A stretch of DNA of 64,000 bases. Origin: Peromyscus leucopus (taxonomy: Eukaryota; Chordata; Mammalia; Rodentia; Cricetidae). The notes beneath the pieces were generated by a model. It was not told the origin of the DNA, did not search any database, and saw only the letters and a list, made by a program, of their open reading frames with translations. The translations under genes were made by a program, and so were the position numbers. Below are positions 1-13,752 of this stretch, piece after piece. How positions within the stretch are numbered: position 1 is the stretch's first letter; the number at the start of each line of letters is the position of its first letter. The stretch spans positions 25,330,215-25,394,214 of the forward strand of contig NC_051075.1 of assembly GCF_004664715.2 (NCBI RefSeq), in the 5' to 3' direction.

Positions 1-601
1 CCAAATACCTCTTCTCAAACTCAAAGACCACAGGGAGGAAGATCAGGTACTGGAGGTTTTATAGTAGCCTCAAATTTGGAGACTCGGTATGTGACAAGAA
101 GAATGGAACGATCTCTTGTGTTTTAAAATCTACTCCAAATTCCAAAGCGCTCCATGAAAATATGCTAACCCAAGATTTCCTGCACCAGCATATGCACAGC
201 CCGAGTCAACGTGCAACAGCAAAGTCATTCTTGACACCAACTCCATTTCTCCACCATCTTGCTGTGTTGTAAGGCTTGTGGGACGAGAACTGTGAAAATT
301 CAGCATTTTAGGAAGCTCAGTGCCTCAATGTTGATTATTTCACCAAATTCTCTGACAGCTGGAGACATAGAGGGGTTGACATGGGCTTTTCTAGACACCA
401 CAGAGGCAAAGGCAGCAAGGTTGGTCAGGACTGTGTGTTCCTTCTCCCAAGTGCGATAGTTCAAGTGCATCTTTCCTGGCTGCTACCTGGAAAGAGTGTC
501 AGTGTCAGAAGAAGAGCCCATGACGACGCCTGAGGCAACAGAAAAATTGCTGCTCTATGAGAGTCTCTCATGCATGACTACAGTACTCTGTATGTGAGTA
601 T

Positions 602-603
<2 letters not shown>

Positions 604-648
<45 letters not shown>
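604..648. repeat. (GT)n microsatellite
   Basis: About 22 uninterrupted TG/GT dinucleotides, a probable polymorphic marker. Confidence 0.97.
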
Positions 649-649
<1 letters not shown>

Positions 650-3600
650 TCAGCTTTCTTCCTGCCAATTAGGAATTTATCTTCAGTGATACACATTAGT
701 CCTACTGCCTCTGTTTCTGTCTTAATTTTACTTATAATGGAGGAGGAAACTGGAGTTTGGAGAGATTAGGTAGGAAAACAAGAGTTAGAATTGCTGAGAC
801 CAGCACTTTGGTATAACACTTCTGAGAACAAAAATTTCCAGATTGCTACTCAAATATGTTCCAGTCAGACCCATAAAGCTGGTATCTATATGTAAGCAAA
901 TCTAATTAGCATGCTGAATGTATTTAAAGCTTTTAAAAGTATCAGATGCTGTACACTTCCTGGGCAGCCTGAACGTTATCTCCTCTGATGGCAGAACATA
1001 CATTGATTTCCTTCTCCCAGTGACAGCTTGAAGAAAGAACTTGTGATCTGGCATTTGAGATTGATGCCACATTTGTCTGGGGCTTTGGTTTAAGACATTC
1101 TGGTATCTGTACCACTCACAAAGGGGCTTGACACAATTTTGTGCAAGATAAGCCAACCGTGAGGGCTTAGAGTGATTATTCAAATCAGATAATAGTTCGA
1201 TGAACACATCACATTTTTTGCAATCTCCTAATGAAGAAATCTGCAATAGGATGGAGACATTAATACATTTCGATAGTCTCAGGACTTTAACAAAACATTT
1301 CAAAACTGGCACCAATACAGATGAGGGTTTATTGTTTTTTTTCTTCACGTCTTTGAAGGTACAAAGATTCAGTCTAATATAGCTCCACTAAGGGGAGAAA
1401 TTCCTACATTTCTTCAATCAATGCTTCAGCCCTGAATTAAGAGGCCAAGTTCACTGGGGATTCTCTAACTATAGCAATTTGAATATTCACTGCTTCTGCA
1501 AATTTTCAGGTTACTGTAGCCTTGCTAAGTACTGCCAAGGAAAACCTTCGGGGGCATCATTACCATCCCCATTTCTTCCAATACTGAAGTGTATAGGTCA
1601 CTTAAACTTTTGCATTTCCAGGCTGTCTCCAGAACTCTGCATGCAGCCCTTGGCTGACATCAGGTGAAGGCTAGCTGCTGAATGTGGGATTCACCAAGAA
1701 GAGGACTCCCCGCAGTCCAGAATGCTAGGGTTCAGAAACCTTCCCGACCCTTTGAATTCACTTCCCTTAAATTCTTCCCAGCCCTGGAGATGCCTGAAAT
1801 CATTCAGATAGAGGATTACTTCTTGAGCAGCTTCTGTGTTAAAATGAAACCCCACTGGTGGCTCTAAAAGCAATGCCTAACTCAGCATAAGGATGTCTTC
1901 CAGAATCCTTTATGAGGAAGATTGTGACTGAGCAGAACACTTAGCGTCACTCTGGGACAGCAGTAAGGGGAAAAACAAAAACAAAAACAGATTTCCCCAA
2001 GCTAGAAATGTGACACCTTTGGGATCCAGCATTCTCTCGGGCCAGCCTTGATCTGAAGCACTAAAATACTCTCCATACCTATCATGAAATCTTACCCAGT
2101 TATCTGATAAACTTTTCTGATCAAAAGCTCCATCACATTTGTGTGTGCCCAACTTTCCCCTATCTTGACCAAATACAGGAAATGAATCACTTTGCACACA
2201 GAGACCAGCCAAAGCAATCCGGTTGCATAACTCTCCTCAGCTCTTGGCTCTATGTATTCAGCAAGGACTTGAAGAGTAGCCTGATTCCTGCTCTCCTTTT
2301 CAAATACACACCCCCGATTTTTTTTTTCTTTTTTGGTAGACTTAGGGCCTTTGATTTTGCAATCTCCTGTTTTGAGACACACAGAAAAGACTAGCATTTT
2401 GTTTTGTTCTGTTTTTTTTTTTTTTTTCCTCATGGCATAGTGAGACCAACTTTTAACTGGGGAAGTATAGAGAATTCCTTTTTTCTTGTCTACACACATG
2501 CACGTGCATATAAAAACCATTTGATCTTCAGTTGGTGGCCCAGGTAATCCTACTTTTAGCATGGGGTTCAAAAAATAAAAACCTTAAAAGATAGGAGAAA
2601 TCTGAACCTCGTCAATCCAATCACTCAGCAAGCTATTCCCCACACAGAGAGCTAGTCTCCTGTTTCAAATACTCCATCTCATTCTTGTTTACTGCGTTGT
2701 ACCAACTGTGGAGACTCACTGTACTTTCTATTTCTGAGGCTGTTTTAAAAGCAGCTAAAGTAAGCAGGTATATTATTTTTGCTAAGAGATGATCGGATGT
2801 TCTCTCTAACTATACTTATCATTGAATTCAAGTAGAGGATCTTTATGAAGTCTCTGTGCCATTTCCAAACTTAACTTCAAAAGCATACGAGGTAGACATG
2901 ATAGTAAACTGTAAATGGAATTTAAAGGCAAATTCAATTTTCTTCTTAGAGCTGTCGTGAACTTCAATTCTGCTGGCCATATTTCATTTGTCCCAGGATC
3001 TGAAATGAGTACATATTGTGTGCAATTGTGTAATGTAGTTGTCTTAAAATTTAATACATTTGCTTTTGAGGGCCATTTACAGATTATTTCTCTAACACGC
3101 ACACCCCGAGTTATTAAAGTTTAAAAGTGCATGAGGCCCTTACAAAGACTGTTCAACGCTCAAGTACAGAGCACAGGAATTCTGGCTAAATGACCTCCTT
3201 TTGCCGACAGCCTATCCTCTTCCATTTTAGACGGGCTAAAAATCAAGAGAACCGGATGCTGCTACTCATCAAAGAGAAGAAATTCTTAAACTGTAGGACT
3301 GAGTGAGTAACTGGCGCAGAGAAGGGTCCGACTAAGTTTTAAAGGGACTGCATGTTAAGGATACATAGATAATAGCAAGATCTAATTGTTAATGACAAAA
3401 AGCACTGCAGAAAAAGAGAAAATCGGGTGATTAGAAGGCTAGTCATCCTAGATAAGGGTGCCGCTTAGCACCCAACAGTTTAGAGTCTCCGGTGTCGTCG
3501 AGGTCTGTGAAGGCACACGTCATATTTCCTGAAGACTCCTGGCTCACAGAACTAGACACTCCTTTGGCTTTAGAAAGTAAATCTTGGGTACTGTCCTACT

Positions 3601-4540
3601 GGCTCTCAGGAGACCCATCCTGGGACTGAACTACAAAATACTATTTGCTGGTATAGAGGGAGTCAGCCAGTGGAGAGCTCATCAACTTCTCCCGGCAATT
3701 CTGATTTGAAAGCAGATATCAGGCTCTGGCTGTGTTAACATCTTCTGTCTCCAGCCTATGGGTCATGCTTGGCTGGACTGCCCATTAGACGTTTTGCTTT
3801 AAGTTTTTTATTGATAGTAGAGATCACTGACGGAATTCACATTAGCTTATTGATAAACAAGGTTCTGGGCATGTGACATACTGTAATGTGTAATTTTGGA
3901 TGTTACAAGTCAAGTAGTACCAGAAATACTGGTTTAAAATTTTATTTTGTTTTTTTATATGATGGGTGTTTGCGTGTATGTCTGTGCACCCCATGAAAAA
4001 TTACTGTGCATTTATATATCTCCATATGTATACTTCTTTGACTCTAATAATTCTACTTTTATGAACATATATAAAATAATCTTAGTCATATATGAATAAC
4101 TTTGGAGTTGTTTCTAACAGTAAAAATTTGGAGATAATCTATATGACTAATACTAAGAGAGTAATTAAATGTTAATATTTCCATAAAATGAAATACCATG
4201 GAGCTATTAAAATAGGAGCATAGACAAATATCTTAAATCAGATGATATATCAGATATGAAAAGTAGAAAAGATATCAAAACAAATATTAAATTTAAATTT
4301 TTTAAATACAATATGGGTATTTATATACAGAAGTACACTCAGTAAAATATTAGTGTTATTATCTCTGGCTTGTGAGATTATGGGTGGTTTTATCTTCCCC
4401 CTGAATACATCTGGCTTCCTATATATTTCACAAGACACACTAATTACTTTTATAATCAGATAAATTAAAAAAAATGACTTTGAAATAATAGAAAGCTGCC
4501 CAGTTCCTGTGTCACTGGGATGGTTTGTAGCAACATTTGC

Positions 4541-4544
<4 letters not shown>
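649..4544. other. Intergenic, no gene seen
   Basis: AT-rich unique-looking DNA. Short T/A runs occur near 2316-2335 and 2409-2427, and a possible B3 fragment lies near 3955-4000. Open frames here (for example 902-1348 minus) have no recognisable domain and are expected by chance. Confidence 0.6.

Positions 4545-4593
<49 letters not shown>
4545..4593. repeat. (GT)n microsatellite
   Basis: About 24 GT units. The open frames that cross it consist of Cys-Val or Thr-His runs and are not genes. Confidence 0.97.
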
Positions 4594-4595
<2 letters not shown>

Positions 4596-7079
4596 AGACG
4601 GTTTCGGGGCTGGCCGAGGAGGTCCACTCCTGTCAACTTTTACCTGTCACCTTGCTGTGCCGTTCTGAAGGCTGTCTTTTCATTCACACACATGTGCCCT
4701 TGTGGTCAAGATGGCTGCTCTCTCACCTTCACATTCAAGGCAGGAGGAAGGGAGGGGGCGCTGCACTAACATGTTTGAACAGAAAGACTTTCTCCGTTAA
4801 AGAAAGCACCTGGGAGGAGTTGTAGTACGAGGCAGTCGGAAGTGTTGGTCCCGGGAGTCGGGACTTCTTTTCTTTGTTGAGATATATTACAAGCTCTTCA
4901 CTATTTTTCTCCTTAGAGCTTCCTTTAGTCTTGGAATTCATAAAAAACAGTTCCTCTGATATGCTGGCAATGAACTGTGAGTTTTAGTTGGTTCAAGGTG
5001 TTTTTTTCCCCCACTGTCTCTGGGAGAGTTGGGAGTGGATAATCAGAGTATGGGTGCTTAAGACATTAGATATAGAGTTATCTGAGTTTGTAAACACCCA
5101 CAACCTTTATAGGGAAACTATCCTGCAGATGTCATAGATGATGAGATTGGTAGCTATAGAGACTAAATGGGAAGGAGGACAGATTGTCATAAGTCGGGGC
5201 ACACAGAAGATGCGCGTGGATGTCTAACAATGAGTAGACATACCACAACAGCTCCAAGACAAGCCATTTATATTGAGTTTGACCCTACTATCTAGTTTAA
5301 AGATAAGAGGTTCCTTTAAAAATAAAAGACACACTATTCGTGACATTTTTGTAAGCTAAGAGTTTCTTTCACTTCATTGTAGCTATAATTACCCAAATCC
5401 CCACCTTTCTCTGGAGTGGATATTACATAAGAGATTTCACCTTATTCCTTTATCTGTGAAGTACAAAGTATTTTGTATACTACTTACATTCTTGGATTGT
5501 ATTGACATTAATTTCTTAATATGTAACAGGCTTTTTGAGTTGAACAGTGCTAGAAATTACTATTAGTTCTAACGATGTATTTTGTATACAATGGTTGAAC
5601 TTCAAAAACAGAACAGAACTCTCTAATGATTAAGATTAGTAATAGGTAGCCCTTAGCTGATAACCCTGCTAGCTCACTGGCCAGGATTCTATTGTTGTAT
5701 TTTCCTAAGTAAAATGCATCTAAAAAATAAAAATTCAATTAGTTTAATTTAGAAGTGAACTAAATGTAGTGACAAAATGTGTTTGACCTGCAGGCTTTGA
5801 ATATACAAGCATCGGGCTCTTGTCACAGGTCACTCCCACCTTGTCTGTGTTATTCATTTCATTCCTGCTCAATGCTCTCTCCTCCTATTTCCCCATTATT
5901 TCTTACAGATTACCTTTGTTGGATGAATGATATTCCTCAACGTATCTGTTACAAGATTTTTCACCTAGCCTGCTTCCTAACATTTATGAGCTGCCTCTCT
6001 GAGATAAGTCCTTTATCATGTCTATCTTTATATCTCCCAATGAAAATGTCCCCTCTGTTTTCCCATGCCAATCTATTTCTTTCCTAACTATAAAAACAAA
6101 CTCTAATCCCCTCCTTTCTTCAATAGTCCTAGTGAAAATATATTAACAAACATACAGGCCTTTGTGTTTACATAAATGGACATAAACAAAAACATAGATT
6201 TGCTGTCATTTCCAAAGCATTTCCATCTTAGTTTGGTTTTTACTAGCATGTGAATTCTTCCTGCAAAAATCTACATCATCCATTATTCTAATTTTTCCTT
6301 GACTAATAGAAATCCCACAATTGACTTATGACTTATAAGGGCCTTAGAAAAACATTAAATTAATGTTCTTATAAAAAAACACATTCACTTTTGTCCATGC
6401 TCGGAATTCCCAAATAGGAGCATTATAAAATGGAACAAAATAGGAACACTGAGAAGTTAAAAGATGTGGCCCGAGTTGAACGCCACTGAAAGAACATCAT
6501 GAGAACTTTGGAGAAGCCACTCTCCTCGGGTAGACACAGAGAATGAGGTAAATATCCTTCAGTGATAAGAAGCCGGAAATTGTTTAATGGTCTTTTAAAA
6601 TTGGGTTTTCAAATGTAAGGTCTCCTACCAGCAACCACTGAGCACTTCCCAAGCCAAGCTCATTCTTTTTAAACACAATCAAGTCCTGCGGCTGCCCTCA
6701 GTGACTTTGTGACCTTGCGAGACAGGCACAAAGCCTGCAAATCAGGGGAGGTGGTTCTGGGGAGAATCGCTGTGTCAGTCCAGCCTTGGGGTGGCTGGGA
6801 TGTGGTAGATGGGTGGAAGTGGAAAGGCACAAGGAAGCCTCTGTAGAAGAAGGAATCCAATCAATAGATAAAGATGGAAGGACGAGATGCCAGTGACTTC
6901 ACGTTTATCTCACCAGTCCTCACTTGACTGCATAGCAGCCATTGTTGCCCTATCCATTGTTGCCCCTGAACTCGGAGCTCCTCTTTGCCCTAGCCCACTT
7001 CATGGCAGAGAATACCAGTCAGACACTAATGTCTGCTCCCCACTGTGGAGGCCCACAAAGGTTTTCTAGTGAGACCTGA
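4594..7079. other. Intergenic, no gene seen
   Basis: AT-rich DNA with no recognisable SINE, LTR or coding exon. Confidence 0.55.
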
Positions 7080-7370
7080 GCTTGCTTTACCCAGCAGAGC
7101 TGCATTAGAGAATTGCTTGACCATGTTCATGGTTACCAGGTGATTAGAAAGGGTCTGCACTTGGCTGTGCTGGGGGGAGGTCTTTGCTCCACCCCTTGGC
7201 ATTCCTATAAATAGCCCTTTAGAAGAGACAGAGGGGGCTGGTGGACTAGGATCCAGGCCCTCCCGAGGCTATCCTGTGTTTCTATCTGTTTCTCCCGCCT
7301 CTATCCCTCTAAATCTCTTATCCCTCACTCCTCAAGAGTACCCTGGGGTAAAATGTGGGAGCCAGTCACC
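7080..7370 (+). mobile_element. Probable solo ERV LTR
   Basis: The sequence has LTR-like architecture: a TATA-like ctataaatag near 7206 inside a GC-moderate block, then a pyrimidine-rich segment (tctatctgtttctcccgcctc). I recognise the layout of a rodent ERV LTR but not the exact family, and the ends are approximate. Two AATAAA signals follow at about 7440-7465. Confidence 0.5.
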
Positions 7371-8174
7371 CAGCTGGCCTCCCAGAACCCATGTCTTCTT
7401 AGACCTAGAATCCTGACTGGCAATTTTTCCCCTTTTGTTAAATAAATGATCTCAGAATAAAATCTTTATTTCCCAGATTTTCTTAGGTGACTAAGCTATG
7501 TGACTGCTAGCAGGTAGGAAATCAGGATAGATAAATAAGAATTCTGGGAGGAGTCCTTAAGGAAAAAGTCCTACCTTTTTCTGCCTTTATATCCATCTTT
7601 CAACTTGCTGCCTTGGATAAATATGTAGTAGCTAATGTTTCACTAACAATCTCATACTGTGAGATGCCATGGGGAGGGTCCAAGCCGGAAGAGAAAGAGG
7701 AGCTCTGGGATCCCTGGTAGTTTTTAGAACCTCATGCCCTAACCTGTGATCCTTGTTTTATGCAAGAGGATGATGAGTCTGGTGTGTCTAAGCCAGAGAG
7801 TGGTTTCTCCTGGTCGTAGTTGAAACTCTTCATACCTTGGTACTCCCAGCAGCTAGCATGGTGCCTAAATTGGTAATTGCTTCAAAACCCACCTTTAAAT
7901 TTTTATTTAATTGCTTATTCCAAAAAGAATTAAAGCTGCGGCCCTCACCAAAGAGCTGCAAAGATGTGTAATTACACTACTTCCAAGGAAGAGCACACAG
8001 GCCAAATGAGGAGAGAAATATTAGAAAGGATGGAAATGGTCTCAATATACAAAGTCATAGAAACTGCACGGGAAATGTAAAGGCAAATCCCATTCCTTCT
8101 CTAGGAAAGAAAATGTGGCAATACAATTTTAAATTATTTTTTAAGTGTGGATAATTGTAATGAGTCCTTCTCTA

Positions 8175-8503
8175 TACCGCCTGCTCCCAAATAACAACAC
8201 AAAGACTTCTCATTAATTATGAAAGCTTGGTCTATACCTTAGACTTATTCCTAACTAGCTCTTATGACTTAAATTAACCCATTTATCTATGTTCTATCTT
8301 GTGGTGTTACCTCTGTTCTGTCTTGCACCTCCTGTTTCCTCTCTGTGTTTCCTGGGGTCTCCTGCACACCTCATTGCCTCCTCCTCTTCCTTTTTCTCCC
8401 CAGAAATCCCGCCTATAATGCCTGCCCAGCTATTGATGCTCAGCTTTTTATTACACCAATCACAGCAATACATTTTCACACAGTGTACAGATATCTTACA
8501 ACA
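8175..8503 (-). mobile_element. ERVK-type solo LTR, minus strand
   Basis: In reverse the element opens TGTTGTAAGATATC and then has a CCAAT-type segment (tgattggtgtaat) and GC/pyrimidine-rich sequence. Its + strand body (aactagctcttatgacttaaattaaccc) resembles the common murid/cricetid ERVK LTRs and shares wording with the LTR at 36.2 kb. The left end is approximate. No internal retroviral sequence was seen. Confidence 0.6.
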
Positions 8504-8520
8504 GATAATGAAATTAAAAA

Positions 8521-8755
8521 TGTAGGGCCTGGAGAGATGGCTCAGCCGTTACAAGTGCTTGCTGATCTTGCAGAGGACCTGGGCTCAATTCCCAGCACCC
8601 ACATGGTAGCCATAACCATCTGAAACTCCAGTTCCAGGGGATCCAATGCCTCTTCTGGCCTCCAAAGGTTTTAGGCATGCACGTGGTGCGCAGACATACA
8701 TGCTGATGAAACACCCATACATATAAAGTAAAAATAAATAAATATTTTAAAACAT
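8521..8755 (+). mobile_element. B3 (B2-family) SINE
   Basis: It starts with the tRNA-derived head (cctggagagatggctcag), continues through ttcaattcccagcacccaca and the B3-specific ccagttccaggggatcc, and ends in an A-rich AAATAAATAAATA tail. Confidence 0.93.
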
Positions 8756-8984
8756 TAAAAAGCAAAAGAGAAGTAACTAATTGGCTCTAAGGATGAATTA
8801 CTAGAGCATTTAAGGAAAAAAAATCAAATTCAAAGTGATAGCTGAGAATTCATCCATACGGAAGCATGGAAAAGTTCCACTGCATAGCTGGGTTGCTTGC
8901 ATTTGAGATAATAAAAATAACCAGCAAGATTATATAAAAAATGAATGAGATCAGAGAATCACATAGTAAATCAATTGTGATAAC

Positions 8985-9175
8985 TGTGATTTAACACTGC
9001 CTTAGTGCTTCTTCATTGCTAGGTACAATTCTCAACACTTCACAAGATCAAAATATGGAAACTGCATTACATCTGATGAGGTAGTTACTGCATTATGCCC
9101 ATTTTTCAGATGTGGAACTGAAACCCAGAGAGTTCATATTCATTCAAAATCACAGTAAATGAAAGACCAATATTT
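8985..9175 (-). mobile_element. MIR SINE
   Basis: An ancient mammalian MIR in reverse orientation. It contains gaggtagttact, cccatttttcagatgtgg, aactgaaacccagagag and a degraded tail end. It predates the rodent radiation, so it is an anchor for cross-mammal alignment. Confidence 0.8.
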
Positions 9176-9448
9176 TAGGTATTAGTTCTAAATTATACTT
9201 CAGAGTTAATGTAATACATAGTACATGAGCAGGTCAGCTTCTTGGTTCCATTAAATTTAGATTTTTGAAGATTGTAGAGGAAGGAAAAGGAATTCCAAAA
9301 CACTAAAAGAAAATTGATTGGATGACAATTAGAAAATAAGGAGAAAAAGTCAAGGCCAAAGGCTGCATTCAACTTTGAGAAGCAACAGTGAATTTCAATG
9401 TGGATCAGATGAAAGGAAGAACTTGGTGTGTTACAGATAAGAACGGAG

Positions 9449-9690
9449 TTTGTTTATTTAGTGGTACTGCGGATTAACCTAGGACTCTGTGGGTGCCAGG
9501 CAAGAGCTCTTCTCCTGAGTTATCCCTCAGCCCTCCCTCTACTTTTTTAAAGTTCTGAGTCAGAAACTCACTATACTCAGGGACTCACTATACAGGTTGG
9601 TCTTGAACTCTCTCTGTAGCCCAGACAGGCCTTAACATTTTGGTTTTCTTGCCTCGGCCTCTCAAGTAGCTTGAATCACAGGCCCAACAA
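9449..9690 (-). mobile_element. B4-type (ID-B1 fusion) SINE
   Basis: Left part: a reverse ID-like segment (ggtactgcggattaacc ... ttatccctcagccc). Right part: a degenerate reverse B1 (aggttggtcttgaactc ... cctcggcctctcaagtag). The order and orientation fit the B4/RSINE1 group. Confidence 0.7.
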
Positions 9691-9699
9691 GACATTTTA

Positions 9700-12427
9700 T
9701 CTCTAGGACCGATAGTCCTTAAAAGGGGAGGCTGAAATGAGATGCAAAGCTTAGCTCTGAAGAGTTTGTAAACCATTGGCAATCCGTGTTTCAGCACGCA
9801 TCCTTCTGAGAATGACTCCCTATAATTCACATAACTATTTAGAAACTGTGAAGGTCCTATTCACCTCATCCTCCAATATTCTACTCCAGTGATGTTGTTC
9901 CTTAAAGCTCCACCCCTCACTCTGCCCTTCTTGAGTGCAGCTGATGGGAAGGAGCTTCAAAGTTCTTAACAGTCCCCCACACTACTCCATTCGAGCTATT
10001 TTCCCACACCACTGTGCTATTATTTGTTCATAAGTACACAGGCCTTAGATAACCTACAAGCTTCCTTGGCGGGAGCCAGTCAGGACAGGGCACATGCTTG
10101 GAACAGAAGAAAATGTGCTGAATGGAAACGAACACCCGACAAGCCGCATACAGTATTCTCAGTTTTGCAGCTCTTGAGACCGGGCAGTGATGATAAACAG
10201 AAGCGGATGGATGGATGCTGCTAACCGGGCCCCGTAGTGGAAGGGAAAGGTGGGGGGGGGAAGAAAAGAGTCAGGGGTGTTGCCAAGCTATTTCTTTCCA
10301 GGAGTCACCTGCTGACCTTGTCCTCTAAGGCTAGAGCAGGAATTGCTGGTTCTTTGACCTTTGTCCTTTGAAGGGCAAAGAAAACATCCCCAGAGTAGCC
10401 CTCAAAACCAGAAGCCAGAAAGAGGGGCAGACTGAGCCTGGCTATCCTGGCTTCCTCAAGGTTGTGTCGTAGTTTTGTGTAGCCTTAATGCTTTGACTGT
10501 GACCTCTGTTTGCCCCAAGGTCAGGTCAGCTTTGAGCACAGCTTACAGATTAAACCCTCCGGACCTTCCTAGAGCCTGAGCTTTAACTGGTTTCAGGAAC
10601 CCATGCCCAAACCTGCATATTATTTTCTTTGGCCTTAGAGGGGATGGGGCCTTCTTTTAAACCCCAGGTTCAAAAGACAGTAGCTGGAATTTATGCTGAA
10701 GTGGAATACCGGCCTCCGGGCTGAGCAGTGCCCTAATGCAGGTGAAAAGCATGTATTGATTACTTAAAAGAAAGTTAAAATAAAAGCAATTTTTTCTCCC
10801 CATTTTGGCACATTGCAGCTTTTGGCCTATCCACTCATAGCTAAAAAAGCATTCTTTCCTCATAATCAAGCTTCAGCTGTCTGAATTTCAGGCCGAGCCT
10901 CTCCTCCTGAGCTCCGCCGAAGAGCTGCTTTAATTAACCATTATACCACAGATGTTATTGATTTTTTTTTTTTTCAAATCGGGTTGAAACATCATTGTGC
11001 TGGATCATGGCCAAAACCAAGGCCTGAATTTGTGCGCGGGCGCTGTCTTACTCTTTCTGCATACCTTATTAGTCTCTGTGTCTGCTAAGTGCAGTCCTCA
11101 GTATTAACTCAGAAAATATAGAATTGATTTTTTTCGCTCAGCAGCCGATCTAAGGGCTCGTAATTTGAAATCTGAAAAACCTGGGTCTGAGGAAGTCTTT
11201 CTGCTCTGACTCCACACTTCCTTGAAGTAAGCTTTTTATTCTTTAATTTAAAAAAGAAATCTCCCTCTGCCTTTTGACTTGTCTCTCAAACACACATCTG
11301 GGGGTTTCCGCAAGAACCTGGCCCGGTCTTTGCCTCTGAACTTTGTCAGGAAAAGGCCCCCGGAGTCTTAATTCTTGTCCATCCAACGTGCTTGAGCAGC
11401 GGTGTCAATGGTACGGGAATTTGAAATCCGAGCGTCTCAATGCTTTCTCTGTTTTGGAGGGAAATTTGGAAGGCCTTGAGCAGAATCCTCGGAGCACTGT
11501 GCAGGAGGGCACCAGGCAACAGGACATCTGCATTCCTCTCGCAGCTCACCTTCCAGTGATGAGAAACTCAAGGACCAAACAATCACAGCCGGCTCCCCTC
11601 AGTTCTGATAAGGCTTCTGTGAGTTTAGTGATACCTTCTTTAAATGTAATTTGAAGCTTTTAAAACACTGTAATGGCAGCCCTTGACCTTTAAGACTCAC
11701 ACGGAGAAAGAGAGGTGGTGAAAAATGTTTATTTACTCTGCATTAGCGTGAAACTCCCGTTCTCCCCTGAACCAGCGGTCCTTTTATAGTACGGAACTCA
11801 CGCATGTCACCCTCATTCTTCCAACAGGAACCAGACAGGCCCACTTGAGCTGGAGAAACAATGGCCCGTGGCGGGTCCTATGCCTCAGTGCCAAACAACA
11901 ATGCAGAGACCTCTTGACGGATCCTGGCGTCGTCGCGAGTGGGATCTTGCAGTTCAACATGTCTGCTGAACAGAAGTTGGAAAAAGAAAAGATCATCTTG
12001 TAAACAATTAATTAATGTTTGTCATGAATTATCATTTTTACTTCCTTCTCGAGAGGCTCAAAGGGAATAAAAAGGCATTTTTGCAGGTGGTGGCATTCAA
12101 ACTAAGGGCAATCAAAGGTTTGAGAGCTGAGGCACGGCACTCGGAGTCTCTAAGGGTGAATGGCGCTAGGATTAGAGCGCAGCGGGGGGTTGAGGGCTTC
12201 AGGTGTGAAGCTTAATGTTTGTGATCAGCAAAAAAAGTCTTGAATTTATCTAAACTGCTCTTCTGCTAACAGTACTTCTAGCACATAAATGTTCTGAAAC
12301 TGACAAGTGTTCTCATTGCTCTTCTAATGCAAACATGATCTGCATTTGAAAGATGCATCCCTTTTGCCTAATTTAGAATGTGCATCACAAAGGGCGTTAG
12401 ATGATGACCCACAAAGAGATACAAAAC

Positions 12428-12432
<5 letters not shown>
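9700..12432. other. Intergenic, transposon-poor
   Basis: No recognisable interspersed repeat and no exon. It contains a candidate conserved non-coding segment at about 10.89-11.70 kb, listed separately. Confidence 0.6.
10890..11700. promoter_or_regulatory. Candidate conserved non-coding element
   Basis: Unique sequence with mixed composition and no transposon signature. It has homeodomain-type cores (tttaattaacc at about 10930) and other AT-rich cores between moderately GC-rich blocks. Regulatory function is inferred only from composition and from the transposon-poor context. Confidence 0.3.

Positions 12433-12511
<79 letters not shown>
12433..12511. repeat. (CT)n microsatellite
   Basis: About 39 uninterrupted CT units, a pure polypyrimidine tract able to form triplex DNA. 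Ser-Leu open frames across it are artefacts. Confidence 0.98.
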
Positions 12512-12514
<3 letters not shown>

Positions 12515-13752
12515 ATGCTGCATGCATGTGCACACTTGCAAACGGTCTCTTTCTTGTATGGATCTTCTTTGAAGTACCTAGCGCAAGGATCTTGTGTGAT
12601 TTTTTTTCTTTCTTTCTAGATTTCTAACACTCAAATTAGGTGACTAATCATCTGGCCCATGAGGTCTAATTCTTCTAATTCTTTTCCATTTAATTTGGAT
12701 AATCGCCTAGAATTTGTTATCCTAATTTTTAATCTAACTAACTTTCTCCTGTCCACTTTCCATTAGTAGCAATATGCTGAAGGTATCCAACTCATACAAA
12801 AATTTAAAATCCACACCATGTGAAGTATGTTAAAATTTCCTAAAGAATTCTGAGCAATGTTTGTGACCTCCCAGAACTAATGATGTGGGCAGGTGTTGCC
12901 GATAATTTTAAGGTTGCTATAGTCCATATAAACACATCTGGCTACTTTCCAACTCCTTTTCATAATTTACTATTGATCTCTATTCATTTTGTCTCCATAT
13001 ATGAACAAACATCTACTTCATGAACCCCAAGAAGAAAGAATATGACGCAAAATGTGGATGAGATATTGCTTCATGAAATAAATCAAAATTTGATAGGAAT
13101 GCATGAATCTGAGCCTCGAGGTCATTTTTAATCTAACGCTCCGAAGTTCTTTAGCTTTCCTGTGGTGCCCACCCATCTCCTCTCCCTTGTATTACTCACT
13201 GATTGTCAACCTAATGTATTCTGGGTCTTAGGGCTTCCAGCCCTAAGGAATCCAAAATAAGGAGAGCAAATGGAGGCACACGTTTGTCCCCTTTGCCTCG
13301 TGCTCTGTGACGGCAAAGCTGAGTGCCACTCAGAGGCTTGTGCTTTCCATTCTAGACCATGTCATGGGGATTTCTCTTGAATCCGAATGTGCAATGCAAA
13401 CCTGTGGGCTTTGGAGAGATCTCCCAGGAATTAGATGGGCTTAGGTAGAAGGGGCCAAACTAGAGTATCGTCAGGCCAGAGGCCTGAGAGGAGAGTTTAG
13501 AAAGTTTAGAAGAGAAAGGGAAGCAATGAAAGAAGACCAGCAGAGCCTCTGAGGCAGAATGAGGCACACTGCAAGTGTCAGGGAGGCCTGCCCCGAGTCT
13601 CTGGTAACTTCTAAGTCTAGGTAAAATAACTTCCTATAAAAGTAAGTTCCTTCAAAAAAAAAAAAAAATAGGTCTTCAAGCCTAAGGTCTTACTCATGTA
13701 GTACCTTCCCTTTTTGTAAAGATGTTAAAATGCCAGTAAAAGCCTAATGCTG
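12512..13752. other. Intergenic, no gene seen
   Basis: AT-rich unique DNA with an A-run at about 13655-13668. No recognisable element. Confidence 0.55.

Noticed and set aside
902..1348. 148-codon minus-strand frame
   Set aside because: It starts at GTG rather than ATG, has no domain I recognise and no splice or promoter context. Roughly one such frame is expected by chance in 64 kb of AT-rich DNA.
4250..4825. Cys/Val- and Thr/His-rich frames
   Set aside because: They are translations of the (GT)n microsatellite.
4735..4941. Possible short coding exon near 4.8 kb
   Set aside because: No consistent splice sites and no family resemblance. Low-complexity Lys/Ser content.
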